From Candidatus Peregrinibacteria bacterium (GTDB lineage: Bacteria > Patescibacteriota > Gracilibacteria > UM-FILTER-43-11): DNA of 64,000 nt. The DNA lies in contig JAFGTE010000013.1 of the NCBI GenBank assembly GCA_016934215.1, forward strand, positions 1-64,000, given 5' to 3'. The notes under the pieces are model-generated. The model ran no database searches. It worked only from the letters and a program-made list of their open reading frames with translations, and was not told the DNA's origin. This document shows, piece after piece, positions 24,913-35,481 of the stretch. The position numbers were made by a program, and so were the translations under genes. Numbering within the stretch: the first letter of the stretch is position 1; each line of letters begins with the position of its first letter.

Positions 24913-27900
24913 TTAATTTTTATACTCCTCCCAATCCTTAATTTCTAAATCCTCTACCTTATACTTGGCCAGAGAGCGGATGAGGGTTTTGGCGAACTGA
25001 ACGTTGGTAAAAAGTGGAATGTGTTTGTCCACGCACATACGGCGGATGCGGTAGCCGTCGGTGAGTTCATCGTGGGCGTATTTGGTGGGAATCACAAAAG
25101 CGAGGTCAATTTTGCCGCCCAGCACGTGATCGGAAATATTGGGTTTCTTTTTCGTGGAAACTTTATGAAGCATGGTTACCTTTATTCCGTTTTCCTGCAG
25201 GAAGGCAGCGGTATTTTGGGTGGCATAAAGCGGATAGCCCATCTTCTGCATTTTCTGGCAGGCTTCGAGCATACTGACCTTGTCCTTCATCTTTCCGATC
25301 GAGAGTAAGATGCCTTTTTGCGGAATTTTATGTCCCACCGCCAGATAGGATTTTAAGAAGGCGGCTTCCAGATCGTTTCCAAAACAGGCCACTTCCCCGG
25401 TACTGGCCATCTCAACGCCCAATACAGGGTCGGCACCTTTCAGCCGGGGGAAGGAGAATTGCGGAAATTTGCAACCCACATAATCGAGGTCGACGGTTTG
25501 GTAACGAACGTCTTTTTTTACGTCGCCCAGCATGGCTTTGGTGGCGATATCGATAAAATTGTAACCGGTCACTTTTGACACAAAAGGGAAACTGCGGGAG
25601 GCACGCAGGTTACATTCGATGACTTTGACCTGATTGCTTTTCGCCAGAAACTGGATATTGAAGGGGCCGGTGATATTCAGACCTTCAGCGATCTTTTTGC
25701 CGATTTTTTTGACACGGCGCAGGGTTTCCAGATAAGTGCGCTGAGGCGGAAGCACAATGGTCGCATCGCCGGAATGGACCCCGGCGTCTTCGACGTGTTC
25801 CGAAATGGCGTAGATCAGTACCTTTCCTTTATAGGCCACCGCGTCCATTTCTATTTCGCGGGCGCCGACCTCGAATTTACTGATCACCACGGGAGCTTCC
25901 GTGTTCACTTTAACCGCTTTTCCTAAAAAGTTCTCCAGTTCGCCGTGCGTGTGGCTGACGCGCATGGCGGCGCCGGAAAGGACGTAGCTGGGGCGAACCA
26001 GTACAGGGTATCCCACTTTCTCAGCAAATGCGTAAGCGTCTTCAATATTACTGAAAGCTTTCCAAAGAGGCTGAGCCACTCTCAGTTTATCCAGCAGGGC
26101 TGAAAATTTATCACGGCTTTCGGCGCGGTCAATGTTCTGCACACTCGTCCCCATGATCTTAACACCGGCCTTATCAAGTTTGAGCGCCAGATTATTAGGA
26201 ATCTGCCCGCCCATCGAAATCACCATACCATTCGGTTTTTCTTTGTCGTGCACATCCATTACCCGCTCCAGACTGAGTTCATCAAAATAAAGCTTGTCGC
26301 ATTCATCGTAATCGGTGCTCACCGTTTCCGGATTGTAATTGATCATGATCGATTCAAAACCTGACTTGTGGAGCGTTTTGATAGCATTCACACAGCACCA
26401 GTCGAACTCAACCGACGATCCTATACAGTACGGCCCTGAACCGAGTACTATCGCCTTCTTTAAACTCGAAGTTTTTAAACTCGAATTTCGAGTTTTGAGT
26501 TTCGAGTTTTCAAAAGATATATCGTCTTTGTCGCCCCAGTAGGTCAGATAAAGGTAATTGGTTTTAGCCGGAAACTCCGCGCCTAAGGTGTCGATCTGTT
26601 TGACCACGGGAAGAATGCCCAGCTTTTTTCGGTACTCGCGCACTTTCATTTCTTCCGCGCTGACCCGATCACCAATCTGACGATCTGAAAAGCCGGCCCG
26701 TTTGTATTTTTTCATATCGGCCGGACTGATTTTATTCAGCGTTTTATTTCGTTTGATCTCTTTAGCTAATTTGGCAATGTTTTCGATTTTTGAAAGAAAC
26801 CAGGGATCCACGCCGGTCAGTTTATAAAGTTTTTTAACGTCATAGCCTTTACTGAATGATTCTGCCAAGGCGAAAATGCGACGCGGTGTGGGGATTCGGA
26901 CGGCTTCGTCGATATTGTCAAATTTAAAAGGATGATCGGTGAGGCCAAAGGCGCCAATCTGGATCATACGCAGACCTTTTTGGAGCACTTCTTCAAAATT
27001 CCTTCCAAGCGCCATCACCTCGCCCACCGATTTCATTTCGGTGGAAATCTCATCGGAGACTTTGCGGAATTTATTTAAGTCCCATCGGGGAATTTTGAGC
27101 GCCACGTAATCCAGAGCCGGCTCAAAACAGGCAGAGGTTTTTCCGGTGACGCTATTTTTTAATTCCGGCAGGCGGTAACCCAGCCCCAGTTTGGCCGCAA
27201 TATAAGCCAGCGGGTAACCCGTGGCTTTGGACGCCAGAGCGGAAGAGCGGGACAGACGGGCGTTGACTTCAATCACACGGTAGTCATCGGATTTAGGATC
27301 GAGCGCGTACTGGATATTGCATTCTCCCACAATGCCGAGGTGCCGGATGGTCTCCAGGGCGATGTTCCGCAGTTTCTGGTATTCGTGATTATTCAGGGTC
27401 TGACTGGGCGCGATCACAATGGATTCCCCGGTGTGGATACCGAGTGGATCCAGATTTTCCATGTTACAGACCGTGATGCAGTTATCGGCGCAGTCACGCA
27501 CTACTTCGTATTCAATTTCTTTCCAGCCGCGCAGATTTTCTTCGATGAGTACCTGAGGCGAGGCGGCAAACGCTTTGCTCAAAATCGTGTTGAGTTCTTC
27601 TTTGTTATGAGCAAAACCGGAACCGAGGCCGCCCAAAGCAAAAGCCCCCCGGACCATGAGCGGAAAGCCGATTTTAGTGGCTGCCTTTCTGGCTTCAGCA
27701 ACAGAATTACAGGCGTATGAGCGAGGCGATTTAATGCCAATCTCTTCCATTGATTTTTTAAAAAGATCACGGTCTTCTGTCAGCTGAATCGATTTGACGG
27801 GTGTTCCGAGGACGGTGAGTTTATACTTTTCAATGATGCCGGATTCATACAGCGCCACCCCACAATTCAGGGCCGTCTGTCCGCCAAAACTCAGGGCGAT

Positions 27901-28209
27901 GGCGTCGGGTTTTTCTTTTTTGATCACCTCCTCTACGAAATAAGGAGTGACCGGTAAAAAATAAATTTTATCAGCCAGTCCACGGCTTGTCTGGTTGGTG
28001 GCGATGTTCGGGTTGATTAAAATAACCTTCACGCCTTCCTCTTTAAAGGCCTTGATGGCCTGACTGCCTGAATAATCGAACTCCCCTGCCTCACCTATTT
28101 TCAAGGCTCCGGAACCAAGAAGCACGATTTTCTTAAATTTTTTCGATGGCATTTTCTTAGGTAGTTTAAAGAATCGATTGACACTTGGCAATGATTTTTT
28201 TATATCCAT
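24913..28209 (-). CDS. carB: Carbamoyl phosphate synthase large subunit
   Basis: Makes carbamoyl phosphate for pyrimidine and arginine synthesis. The product has 1098 residues (E. coli 1073) with two homologous ATP-grasp halves, each opening with a LGSG...GEFDYSG or VEFDWCC motif. The second half has NPETVSTDYDECD, and a C-terminal MGS-like regulatory domain covers the last ~140 residues. An alternative start (Met20, 28152) fits family N-termini better. At ~563-583, in the hinge between halves, sits a low-complexity Ser/Lys/Leu/Thr insertion encoded by palindromic repeats (see 26461-26515). The small glutaminase subunit carA is not nearby. Confidence 0.95.
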   Translation of the reverse strand: MDIKKSLPSVNRFFKLPKKMPSKKFKKIVLLGSGALKIGEAGEFDYSGSQAIKAFKEEGVKVILINPNIATNQTSRGLADKIYFLPVTPYFVEEVIKKEKPDAIALSFGGQTALNCGVALYESGIIEKYKLTVLGTPVKSIQLTEDRDLFKKSMEEIGIKSPRSYACNSVAEARKAATKIGFPLMVRGAFALGGLGSGFAHNKEELNTILSKAFAASPQVLIEENLRGWKEIEYEVVRDCADNCITVCNMENLDPLGIHTGESIVIAPSQTLNNHEYQKLRNIALETIRHLGIVGECNIQYALDPKSDDYRVIEVNARLSRSSALASKATGYPLAYIAAKLGLGYRLPELKNSVTGKTSACFEPALDYVALKIPRWDLNKFRKVSDEISTEMKSVGEVMALGRNFEEVLQKGLRMIQIGAFGLTDHPFKFDNIDEAVRIPTPRRIFALAESFSKGYDVKKLYKLTGVDPWFLSKIENIAKLAKEIKRNKTLNKISPADMKKYKRAGFSDRQIGDRVSAEEMKVREYRKKLGILPVVKQIDTLGAEFPAKTNYLYLTYWGDKDDISFENSKLKTRNSSLKTSSLKKAIVLGSGPYCIGSSVEFDWCCVNAIKTLHKSGFESIMINYNPETVSTDYDECDKLYFDELSLERVMDVHDKEKPNGMVISMGGQIPNNLALKLDKAGVKIMGTSVQNIDRAESRDKFSALLDKLRVAQPLWKAFSNIEDAYAFAEKVGYPVLVRPSYVLSGAAMRVSHTHGELENFLGKAVKVNTEAPVVISKFEVGAREIEMDAVAYKGKVLIYAISEHVEDAGVHSGDATIVLPPQRTYLETLRRVKKIGKKIAEGLNITGPFNIQFLAKSNQVKVIECNLRASRSFPFVSKVTGYNFIDIATKAMLGDVKKDVRYQTVDLDYVGCKFPQFSFPRLKGADPVLGVEMASTGEVACFGNDLEAAFLKSYLAVGHKIPQKGILLSIGKMKDKVSMLEACQKMQKMGYPLYATQNTAAFLQENGIKVTMLHKVSTKKKPNISDHVLGGKIDLAFVIPTKYAHDELTDGYRIRRMCVDKHIPLFTNVQFAKTLIRSLAKYKVEDLEIKDWEEYKN
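26461..26515. repeat. Palindromic ACTCGAA-type repeat inside carB
   Basis: Tandem and inverted copies of a short AAACTCGAA unit include a palindrome with 9-bp arms (AAACTCGAA/TTCGAGTTT). It is in frame in carB and is translated as NSKLKT/SSLKT-like units in the inter-domain linker. Its composition and symmetry suggest a mobile palindromic repeat tolerated at a hinge. Confidence 0.7.
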
Positions 28210-28228
28210 CGTAAAGCGGAGTGAATTA

Positions 28229-28257
28229 CTTTACTTTTTTTATTTATATGTTATAAT
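28229..28257 (+). promoter_or_regulatory. Extended -10 promoter of the HEACH protein gene
   Basis: TGT-TATAAT with -10 at 28252-28257 and a weak -35 near 28229-28235. ATG at 28286. Confidence 0.5.
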
Positions 28258-28285
28258 ATTTCTGATTTATCCTTTCCGTGCAATT

Positions 28286-29761
28286 ATGGGACGAACCGAA
28301 CAAATAAATGAAGGGCCAGGAATTGAGACGTTATCAGCTCTTAAAATCTGGGCAAGGCGAGCTTTGCTCATTGCCCCTCTTCTTGCTGCAGAATCAGGAT
28401 GCCACTCTCCATTACCCAAACAACCTCATCAATCTGTTTCAGTTGCAGAGAATGAGACCGTCTCAGCTGCAGCAGATAATATTTGTTGGAATGGAATGGA
28501 TCCAAATGATGATTTCGATTTTTCCTTTCCAAATGCATTTATCACGAAAGGCGCCTCAATTTATTTTAAGGCATCTAAAGTCCCTGTACCTGAATTGAGA
28601 TTCGAAAAAATTAAGAATGATGCTAGTAATTCATTCTATCTAGATTCTGACGATCAAAAAGAAATGTTTGAGAGAAGATGCAGAAAAAACAGCTATGAGC
28701 CTCTGAATGTAATCGCTCCTAAATCTCTGGAAGTTGTAACAATTTCATTTGATAACAGAGAGGAACTCGTACCAATTTATAGTTTAACCTGCCAGCTAGT
28801 TAATGATAATGGTTATCCTGCCAGAGGCCTATATACATCAGGACAGATTTTTATGCAGGAGCCGAAGACACAGGATACTATTCATCATGAAGCATGTCAC
28901 GCCTACCTGGATATGAAATGGGCAGACGCTGGAATTAGCCCTGGTGATCGCAGATGGATTAGTGCCGGAAGAGTATTCTCCGAAACTGAATTGAAAATGG
29001 CTGGTCTTGAATCATGTGAACCTGTCAATATGCTCATGGCTAATGAAACGGTTTGCTATGCTTTTGAGGAAAGCAAGAGAGAAAGCAAAACTGATACTGT
29101 ATTGAATAATTTGGCGAGCCTTGGCAGCAGCGCGCGTTTTGCACTTGGAATGAATGCGATGAGCCGAATCGCTTCTGTTTTAAAGAATGGAAATCGGATT
29201 ATTACCAAAGAGAATTTTAGAGAATTTGATCCCTATCATCTGCTAAACAGGGCATCTGAATGGATTGATGAACCTTGGGCTGAAAACGCTATCTCATTCG
29301 TCGTAGAGACATCTCCTGTAGCAGCGTTATTCGCCAGTGAAAGAAAATCCAATAATGCTTTAGCAAAGAAGATTGCCGAACAATATCCATTTCTACAAGA
29401 TCTTAATTCTGATGTTTTTGAAGCTACAAATTGTTCAGCGGGTCAATTGAATCCGAGTGTTTGTCAGGAAATAGAAACTTCTATTGTTGAAGAGGTGAAT
29501 TCAAGGCAAGGTTACGATCGAGAATATATCCACGCTGTGATTTTCTATCTTTCCTTTAGGGCGGAAAAATCGAATCTGGAAAGCGTTCTTGACTCATTTT
29601 ATGAGAAAGATCCTAATGAGACCCGAAAAGCATTGAAAATTGTATCGAAAATTCTGCTTGATTCTTTGAAGAGGAGGGGGAAATCATCAAGAAAATGGTT
29701 AATTGATATTCTAGAGAAATATGACATTGACACTCAATCGCTTAGAGATGCTATTGATTGA
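28286..29761 (+). CDS. Exported protein with HExxH zinc-peptidase motif
   Basis: The product is 491 residues from ATG 28286. The longer frame from 28178 runs through the promoter and was rejected. A basic N-terminus plus hydrophobic segment (20-38) ends in SGC, so it may be lipidated at Cys39, although the lipobox is imperfect. Residues 201-205 read HEACH, in TIHHEACHAYLDMKW, the form of a zinc metallopeptidase helix. A NETVCYAFEE segment ~70 residues later could supply a third ligand. The rest is helical. Codons are more AT-rich than in adjacent genes. No named family is recognised; peptidase activity is inferred from the motif only. Confidence 0.65.
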   Translation: MGRTEQINEGPGIETLSALKIWARRALLIAPLLAAESGCHSPLPKQPHQSVSVAENETVSAAADNICWNGMDPNDDFDFSFPNAFITKGASIYFKASKVPVPELRFEKIKNDASNSFYLDSDDQKEMFERRCRKNSYEPLNVIAPKSLEVVTISFDNREELVPIYSLTCQLVNDNGYPARGLYTSGQIFMQEPKTQDTIHHEACHAYLDMKWADAGISPGDRRWISAGRVFSETELKMAGLESCEPVNMLMANETVCYAFEESKRESKTDTVLNNLASLGSSARFALGMNAMSRIASVLKNGNRIITKENFREFDPYHLLNRASEWIDEPWAENAISFVVETSPVAALFASERKSNNALAKKIAEQYPFLQDLNSDVFEATNCSAGQLNPSVCQEIETSIVEEVNSRQGYDREYIHAVIFYLSFRAEKSNLESVLDSFYEKDPNETRKALKIVSKILLDSLKRRGKSSRKWLIDILEKYDIDTQSLRDAID

Positions 29762-29768
29762 GTTCTGA

Positions 29769-29797
29769 TTGGCAATAAGACTCTTCCAGAATATAAT
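29769..29797 (+). promoter_or_regulatory. Promoter predicting a leaderless mRNA
   Basis: TTGGCA (29769-29774), 17-bp spacer, TATAAT (29792-29797). The ATG at 29805 lies 8 nt after the -10, so transcription should start at or next to the start codon. Confidence 0.65.
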
Positions 29798-29804
29798 AAA
29801 TACA

Positions 29805-30443
29805 ATGGAATGTCTGAAAAATAGTGCTGAAAATATCGGGAAGGCGGTGGAAGTGTTAAAAAAAGGCGGAGTGATCGTCCATCCGGCAGACACCTGTTTC
29901 GGGCTGGCCGGAGATCTGATGAAAGAAGACGCCCTCAGAAAGCTTCAGGAAATCAAGGGCAGAGACGCTCAAAAACCGATGAGCATCATGCTCCCCCCTC
30001 ATTTCAAACCCTTATTGGGTGAATTTACTGTTCTCAATGATTTTTCTGAAATGGCCTGTGAAAAGCTTTTTCCCGGCCCTGTGACCATTGTTCTCCCTAA
30101 AGGCCCCCGTATACCGCCGTATTTCTTTCCTGACGTTTCGACCATCGGAATCCGCATGCCTTACGTCACCAATCAGTATGACATCATGCTGAAATATTAT
30201 CATCCGCTGATCACGACAAGTGCTAATCTTTCTGATCAGCCTGTCTGTACGACTTGTGCAGACGTTATAAAAATATTTGAAGGAAGCAAGCATCAGCCTG
30301 ATTTACTTTTAGACGGTGAAATTCAGGGTAACGGTATGCCTTCTACGGTTATCTCTCTGGAAGGTAATCAGGTCAAGATATTACGTGAAGGCCCTTTGGG
30401 AAAAAGGCAACTGGAAACCATTTTGGGATTGAATATAAATTAA
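29805..30443 (+). CDS. tsaC: TsaC/Sua5/YrdC family threonylcarbamoyl-AMP synthase
   Basis: Makes threonylcarbamoyl-AMP from threonine, bicarbonate and ATP for t6A37 of ANN-reading tRNAs. The product has 212 residues: KGGVIVHPADTCFGL near the N-terminus, KGRDAQKPMSIML, the FPGPVTIVL motif, IGIRMP and TTSANLS. It lacks the extra Sua5 C-terminal domain. A TTG start at 29769 coincides with the -35 box and was rejected. Confidence 0.9.
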   Translation: MECLKNSAENIGKAVEVLKKGGVIVHPADTCFGLAGDLMKEDALRKLQEIKGRDAQKPMSIMLPPHFKPLLGEFTVLNDFSEMACEKLFPGPVTIVLPKGPRIPPYFFPDVSTIGIRMPYVTNQYDIMLKYYHPLITTSANLSDQPVCTTCADVIKIFEGSKHQPDLLLDGEIQGNGMPSTVISLEGNQVKILREGPLGKRQLETILGLNIN

Positions 30444-30501
30444 AAGCAATTTTGGCTTTGCCACTTTTATGGTAAAGTCTTTTCTGTAACCCTTAAGAAA
30501 G

Positions 30502-32271
30502 ATGTACCGTTCTCATACTTGCGGAGAGCTCTCCTCCAAAGATATAGGTGAAACCATTACTTTAAGTGGCTGGGTTCATCGTCGCCGTGACCACGGCGGT
30601 ATTATTTTTATCGACCTGCGCGACCGCTACGGTCTGACTCAGATCGTCTTTGATCCTGAATTCGATCAGAAAGCTTTAGACATCGCCGATAAAGTCCGGC
30701 CTGAATATGTGCTGAAAGTCACGGGCGAGGTCCGGAAGCGTCTGGAAGGACAGGATAATCCGAATATGGCGACCGGTGAGATCGAAGTATATATCAATGA
30801 GATCAAAATCCTTAATGATGCCAAGACGCCGCCTTTCGAGATCGATCAGGAAAAGACAATTAACGAGGAACTTCGTTTAAAGTACCGTTATCTGGACCTC
30901 CGAAAAGACCGGATGAAAAATAATATTGTGCTTCGCCATAAAGTGATCAAAGAGATCCGGGATCTGATGGATAATGAGAATTTTGTGGAAATCGAAACGC
31001 CGATTCTGATCAAAGGAACCCCTGAGGGAAGCCGGGAATATCTGGTTCCTTCCAGACTGTATCCCGGTAAATTTTATGTGCTTCCGCAGAGTCCTCAACA
31101 GCTCAAACAGCTCCTGATGATCGCCGGTTATGACCGTTATTTTCAGATTGCCCGCTGTTTCCGCGATGAAGATCAGCGCGGTGACCGGCAGCCGGAGTTC
31201 ACTCAGCTCGATATCGAGATGAGTTTTGTGGAAGAAAAAGACGTGATGGCGGTGAATGAAAAACTGCTCATCGTCCTGACCAAGAAGTTCATGCCGGATA
31301 AAAAGATTCAGAAAGAGCCGTTCCCGGTACTGACATGGAAAGAGGCCATGGAAACTTATGGCAGTGACAAGCCGGATATCCGTTTTGAAATGAAGATCGT
31401 GGACGTGACAGACATTGTGACAGGTTCCGGCTTCAGTGTGTTCAGCAATGCCGTGAAAGAAGGCGGTGTAGTCAAAGCCCTGCGCGTGAAAGGCGGCGGC
31501 AAATTCACCCGCAAAGAGATCGACGATCTGACGGAACTCGCCCGAATCCACGGAGCAAAAGGTCTGGCCTACTTTCTGTATGAAGAAGACGGTAGTATTC
31601 GCTCGCCGCTGACCAAATTCATGAGCGAGGAAGAGATCAAAGGAATTACCGAAAAGACCGGCGCCAAACCCGGTGACTGTGTGTTTTTCGGTGCCGATCA
31701 GTTCAATACGGCCTGTGAAGCTCTCGGTCAGGTCCGCCTGGCCTGTGGTGACAAATTCAATCTGCGTGATCCCAATGTTTTCGCGTTCCTGTGGGTGCAT
31801 GAGTTCCCGATGTTTGAACGGGATCAGGCCACCGGTGGGCTGGGGGCCATGCATCATCCGTTTACCCGCCCCATGACGGAAGACATCGACCTACTTGAAA
31901 CAGCGCCAGAAAAGGCCCGTTCCATTGCTTATGATGTGGTTTTAAATGGCAACGAAATAGGTGGCGGAAGCATGAGGATCCATGAGCAGAAACTTCAGCA
32001 GAAGATCTTTGATATCTTAAAAATTACTCCTGAAGACGCTGAAATAAGGTTCGGCCATATGCTGGAAGCCTTCAGTTATGGGGCTCCTCCTCACGGCGGA
32101 ATCGCCTGGGGACTCGATCGCCTGATCATGATCTTTGCCGGTGAACCCAATATCCGCGAAGTCATCGCCTTCCCGAAAGATTCAAAAGCCAAAGACTTAA
32201 CTCTTGGTGCCCCTTCTGTCATGCCGGAAAAGGATGTGAAAGAAGCGAATGTAAAAATCATCAATGCCTAA
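30502..32271 (+). CDS. aspS: Aspartyl-tRNA synthetase, bacterial type
   Basis: Charges tRNA-Asp. The product has 589 residues: an N-terminal OB-fold anticodon domain (1-105), a class II core with motif 2 around FRDEDQRGDRQPEFTQLD (~219-236), a bacterial GAD insertion (~290-400) and motif 3 GLDRL (~536). Because gatB is present in the window, this enzyme may be non-discriminating and also charge tRNA-Asn, which is inference. Its stop overlaps the next start by 8 nt. Confidence 0.97.
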   Translation: MYRSHTCGELSSKDIGETITLSGWVHRRRDHGGIIFIDLRDRYGLTQIVFDPEFDQKALDIADKVRPEYVLKVTGEVRKRLEGQDNPNMATGEIEVYINEIKILNDAKTPPFEIDQEKTINEELRLKYRYLDLRKDRMKNNIVLRHKVIKEIRDLMDNENFVEIETPILIKGTPEGSREYLVPSRLYPGKFYVLPQSPQQLKQLLMIAGYDRYFQIARCFRDEDQRGDRQPEFTQLDIEMSFVEEKDVMAVNEKLLIVLTKKFMPDKKIQKEPFPVLTWKEAMETYGSDKPDIRFEMKIVDVTDIVTGSGFSVFSNAVKEGGVVKALRVKGGGKFTRKEIDDLTELARIHGAKGLAYFLYEEDGSIRSPLTKFMSEEEIKGITEKTGAKPGDCVFFGADQFNTACEALGQVRLACGDKFNLRDPNVFAFLWVHEFPMFERDQATGGLGAMHHPFTRPMTEDIDLLETAPEKARSIAYDVVLNGNEIGGGSMRIHEQKLQQKIFDILKITPEDAEIRFGHMLEAFSYGAPPHGGIAWGLDRLIMIFAGEPNIREVIAFPKDSKAKDLTLGAPSVMPEKDVKEANVKIINA

Positions 32272-32539
32272 ACTGGAAGAAATGACCCTGGAGGAAAAAG
32301 TGGATGAACTTCTGAAGTATCAGAGGAAGCTCCATTATATGGCTATTCTGAAAACGGTTTTCAGTTTCCTGACTTTTCTGATTCTGGTTGTCCTGCCAAT
32401 TGCGGGCGCTTTTTATCTGGCCGACTATGTGAGAGATGCCCTAGGACTCAGCCTGACTGAAATCGGGGAAACTTTACGAAAGATAAAAGGCGTCACTGAT
32501 ATCAATGGCGTTGACAGCATCAAGAACTTTCTAAAATAG
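32264..32539 (+). CDS. Small membrane protein coupled to aspS
   Basis: The product has 91 residues: a charged helical N-terminus (1-25), one long hydrophobic segment (~28-53) and a short charged C-terminus. It overlaps the aspS stop by 8 nt, so translation is probably coupled. No known family. Confidence 0.6.
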   Translation: MPKLEEMTLEEKVDELLKYQRKLHYMAILKTVFSFLTFLILVVLPIAGAFYLADYVRDALGLSLTEIGETLRKIKGVTDINGVDSIKNFLK

Positions 32540-32558
32540 ACTGTTTGTTGTTTTTCTT

Positions 32559-32750
32559 TTAAGCTTTTCCCCTTTCCCTTATGGACGGCCAAACCCACGG
32601 CAGTCTGCCGTTTTCATCTAAAAGGCCATCGATGATCTGACGCTCATTTTCCACTTCTTTGCCGGGATCTTTGGGAACTATTTCAAGCTGTTCTTCGAGT
32701 GGCGGAGGCAATTGACTGGGATTATTGCCAGGATCGGATGTACGAGACAT
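32559..32750 (-). CDS. Hypothetical 63-residue protein
   Basis: A short Pro/Glu-rich soluble protein with no recognised domain. It lies between the aspS-coupled gene and tgt on the minus strand. Support is only an uninterrupted frame of sensible composition in a gap with no better candidate. Confidence 0.4.
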   Translation of the reverse strand: MSRTSDPGNNPSQLPPPLEEQLEIVPKDPGKEVENERQIIDGLLDENGRLPWVWPSIRERGKA

Positions 32751-32793
32751 GATGGAGAGGTAAATACTTTATGTTATTATTTTATAACATTTT

Positions 32794-33912
<1,119 letters not shown>

Positions 33913-33915
33913 TTA

Positions 33916-34350
33916 TTAAGCAGCATTTACTTTTTTTCCGGGATGCGCTGAGGGGCGTATTTCACTACTTCGACCCGGATTTGGTGTGGGATCATCCGGC
34001 GGATCACTTTCACCTTTTGACATTTTCAGCACTTCCATTTCTTGTGTAATACGTTCTATTTCTTCAATACGTTCGACAATGTTTTGCATTAGTGTGCGTT
34101 TTTCTTGATCTCTCTCATTTAATACCTCTAATACCTCCAAACGGTCTACTATAAGCTGTCTGACGGCCACCCGATAATTTACATTATCTTCGATCTGCCC
34201 GGTTCTGAGCCGGTCCGGTAAACCCAACAGCTGTTGGATCTGCAGACGGGATGCCTGCGAAAACAGTGATTCAAGTCTGGACAAAGCGCTCCTTTTTTCC
34301 TGCGAAAGTTCATATTCCCGTTGCTGGTTTCTAAAATCTTTAAAACTCAT
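33916..34350 (-). CDS. Hypothetical coiled-coil protein
   Basis: The product is 144 residues from the Met at 34350 (an earlier Met at 34380 is possible). It is mostly charged helix with Gln/Arg/Glu-rich heptads and a Pro/Asp/Ser-rich tail. No recognised domain. It sits between tgt and the HAD gene on the same strand. Confidence 0.5.
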   Translation of the reverse strand: MSFKDFRNQQREYELSQEKRSALSRLESLFSQASRLQIQQLLGLPDRLRTGQIEDNVNYRVAVRQLIVDRLEVLEVLNERDQEKRTLMQNIVERIEEIERITQEMEVLKMSKGESDPPDDPTPNPGRSSEIRPSAHPGKKVNAA

Positions 34351-34412
34351 AAATATTGCTTCTGGGTTATTATGATACATTAATTTTTATTTTTTTCAAG
34401 TATTTCACAAAA

Positions 34413-35402
34413 TTATATCTGCCATTCATTTTCCAGCGCATTACGCCGCGCCTTTGCCTCCTCGATTTCCTGATCGGAGAGCCTTCTTACCCCGATCATT
34501 TCGTAATAGAGATCCATCTTATGATTGTAGTGAAAAACCTCATAAATCGCCTGACGCAGGGTATTTTTGGCATGCTCCACATCATCGTCACTTCTTATTA
34601 TTTTGATAGCGCCACGTCTTGTGTACATGCCCAGCGCCGTACGCATTGCCTGCTCCACGTCGGGACGGGGGTTCATCAGAAGGAAGCGGCCAAAAAGGTC
34701 ATCCGGATTGGCGTGGCTTTTCTCGATGGCCGGTAAGGCAATTCCCGCATCTGACAGGGTGTCGCCAAGACCAAGAGCCAATGCCTTATTCTTAACCAGT
34801 TCCACGCAGACATCGGTCTTCATCGCCTGCACTCCCGTGTTTTCATCGGTAAAGATCTCAGAATCACAATAGGCTCCTTTGCCATTGACCGGAGCCATCA
34901 TTGCCACAACATGCGGAAATTTCATTTCGACCGCAAAAGGATAGGCGATTTCACCGGGGGCGCCCGTCAGAAGCATACGGTTAAATCTGAATTTATCCGC
35001 TTCTGTCATCATGGGAATGGCACAGGGCTTTATTTTTTTGTGACCATCTTTTCTAAACCAGTTACCGGCTGTTTCCATTACGTTCGTACGGGTCATTTTT
35101 GCGGCATAAAGCATTTCTGACCATCGATTTCCCATGGCGGCCAGATGAGCATCGTATTTCTCGGGGGTAATTTTTTCGTCATGCCATTCTCTGAAAAGTT
35201 CACAGAGTTTATTGCGGATGACTGAATTCCCCACCTCAGGATTGGCTTCCACAAAGGCTTCCATTAAAAGTTTCTGTCCTCCTCTGGTCAGCGTTCCATC
35301 TAAGTCTGACACCAGCCATGGCCGGTTTTTAGGAAGGGATCGAATATCACCCATTTTATGAAGCCGAGGCTTAAAATCTCCCATTACGTTTTCCGGATAC
35401 AC
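34413..35402 (-). CDS. HAD-superfamily hydrolase
   Basis: The product has 329 residues with motif I DLDGT (33-37), a motif II Thr in LLTGAP and motif III GLGDTLSDAG, the Mg-dependent phosphatase arrangement of the phosphoserine-phosphatase-like group. The C-terminal ~80 residues are helical and charged. Substrate unknown. Met7 (35384) is an equally likely start. Confidence 0.8.
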   Translation of the reverse strand: MYPENVMGDFKPRLHKMGDIRSLPKNRPWLVSDLDGTLTRGGQKLLMEAFVEANPEVGNSVIRNKLCELFREWHDEKITPEKYDAHLAAMGNRWSEMLYAAKMTRTNVMETAGNWFRKDGHKKIKPCAIPMMTEADKFRFNRMLLTGAPGEIAYPFAVEMKFPHVVAMMAPVNGKGAYCDSEIFTDENTGVQAMKTDVCVELVKNKALALGLGDTLSDAGIALPAIEKSHANPDDLFGRFLLMNPRPDVEQAMRTALGMYTRRGAIKIIRSDDDVEHAKNTLRQAIYEVFHYNHKMDLYYEMIGVRRLSDQEIEEAKARRNALENEWQI

Positions 35403-35481
35403 AAATAAAGGTAAATATTATAACAAAAAAATACCCTTTGTCAATAATCAAGTGTTGTTTTTCTGTAACACCTTATCCGTC

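Noticed and set aside
30877-31857. 326-codon minus-strand frame in aspS
   Set aside because: Antisense shadow of a conserved synthetase; His/Phe-rich composition and no start signals.
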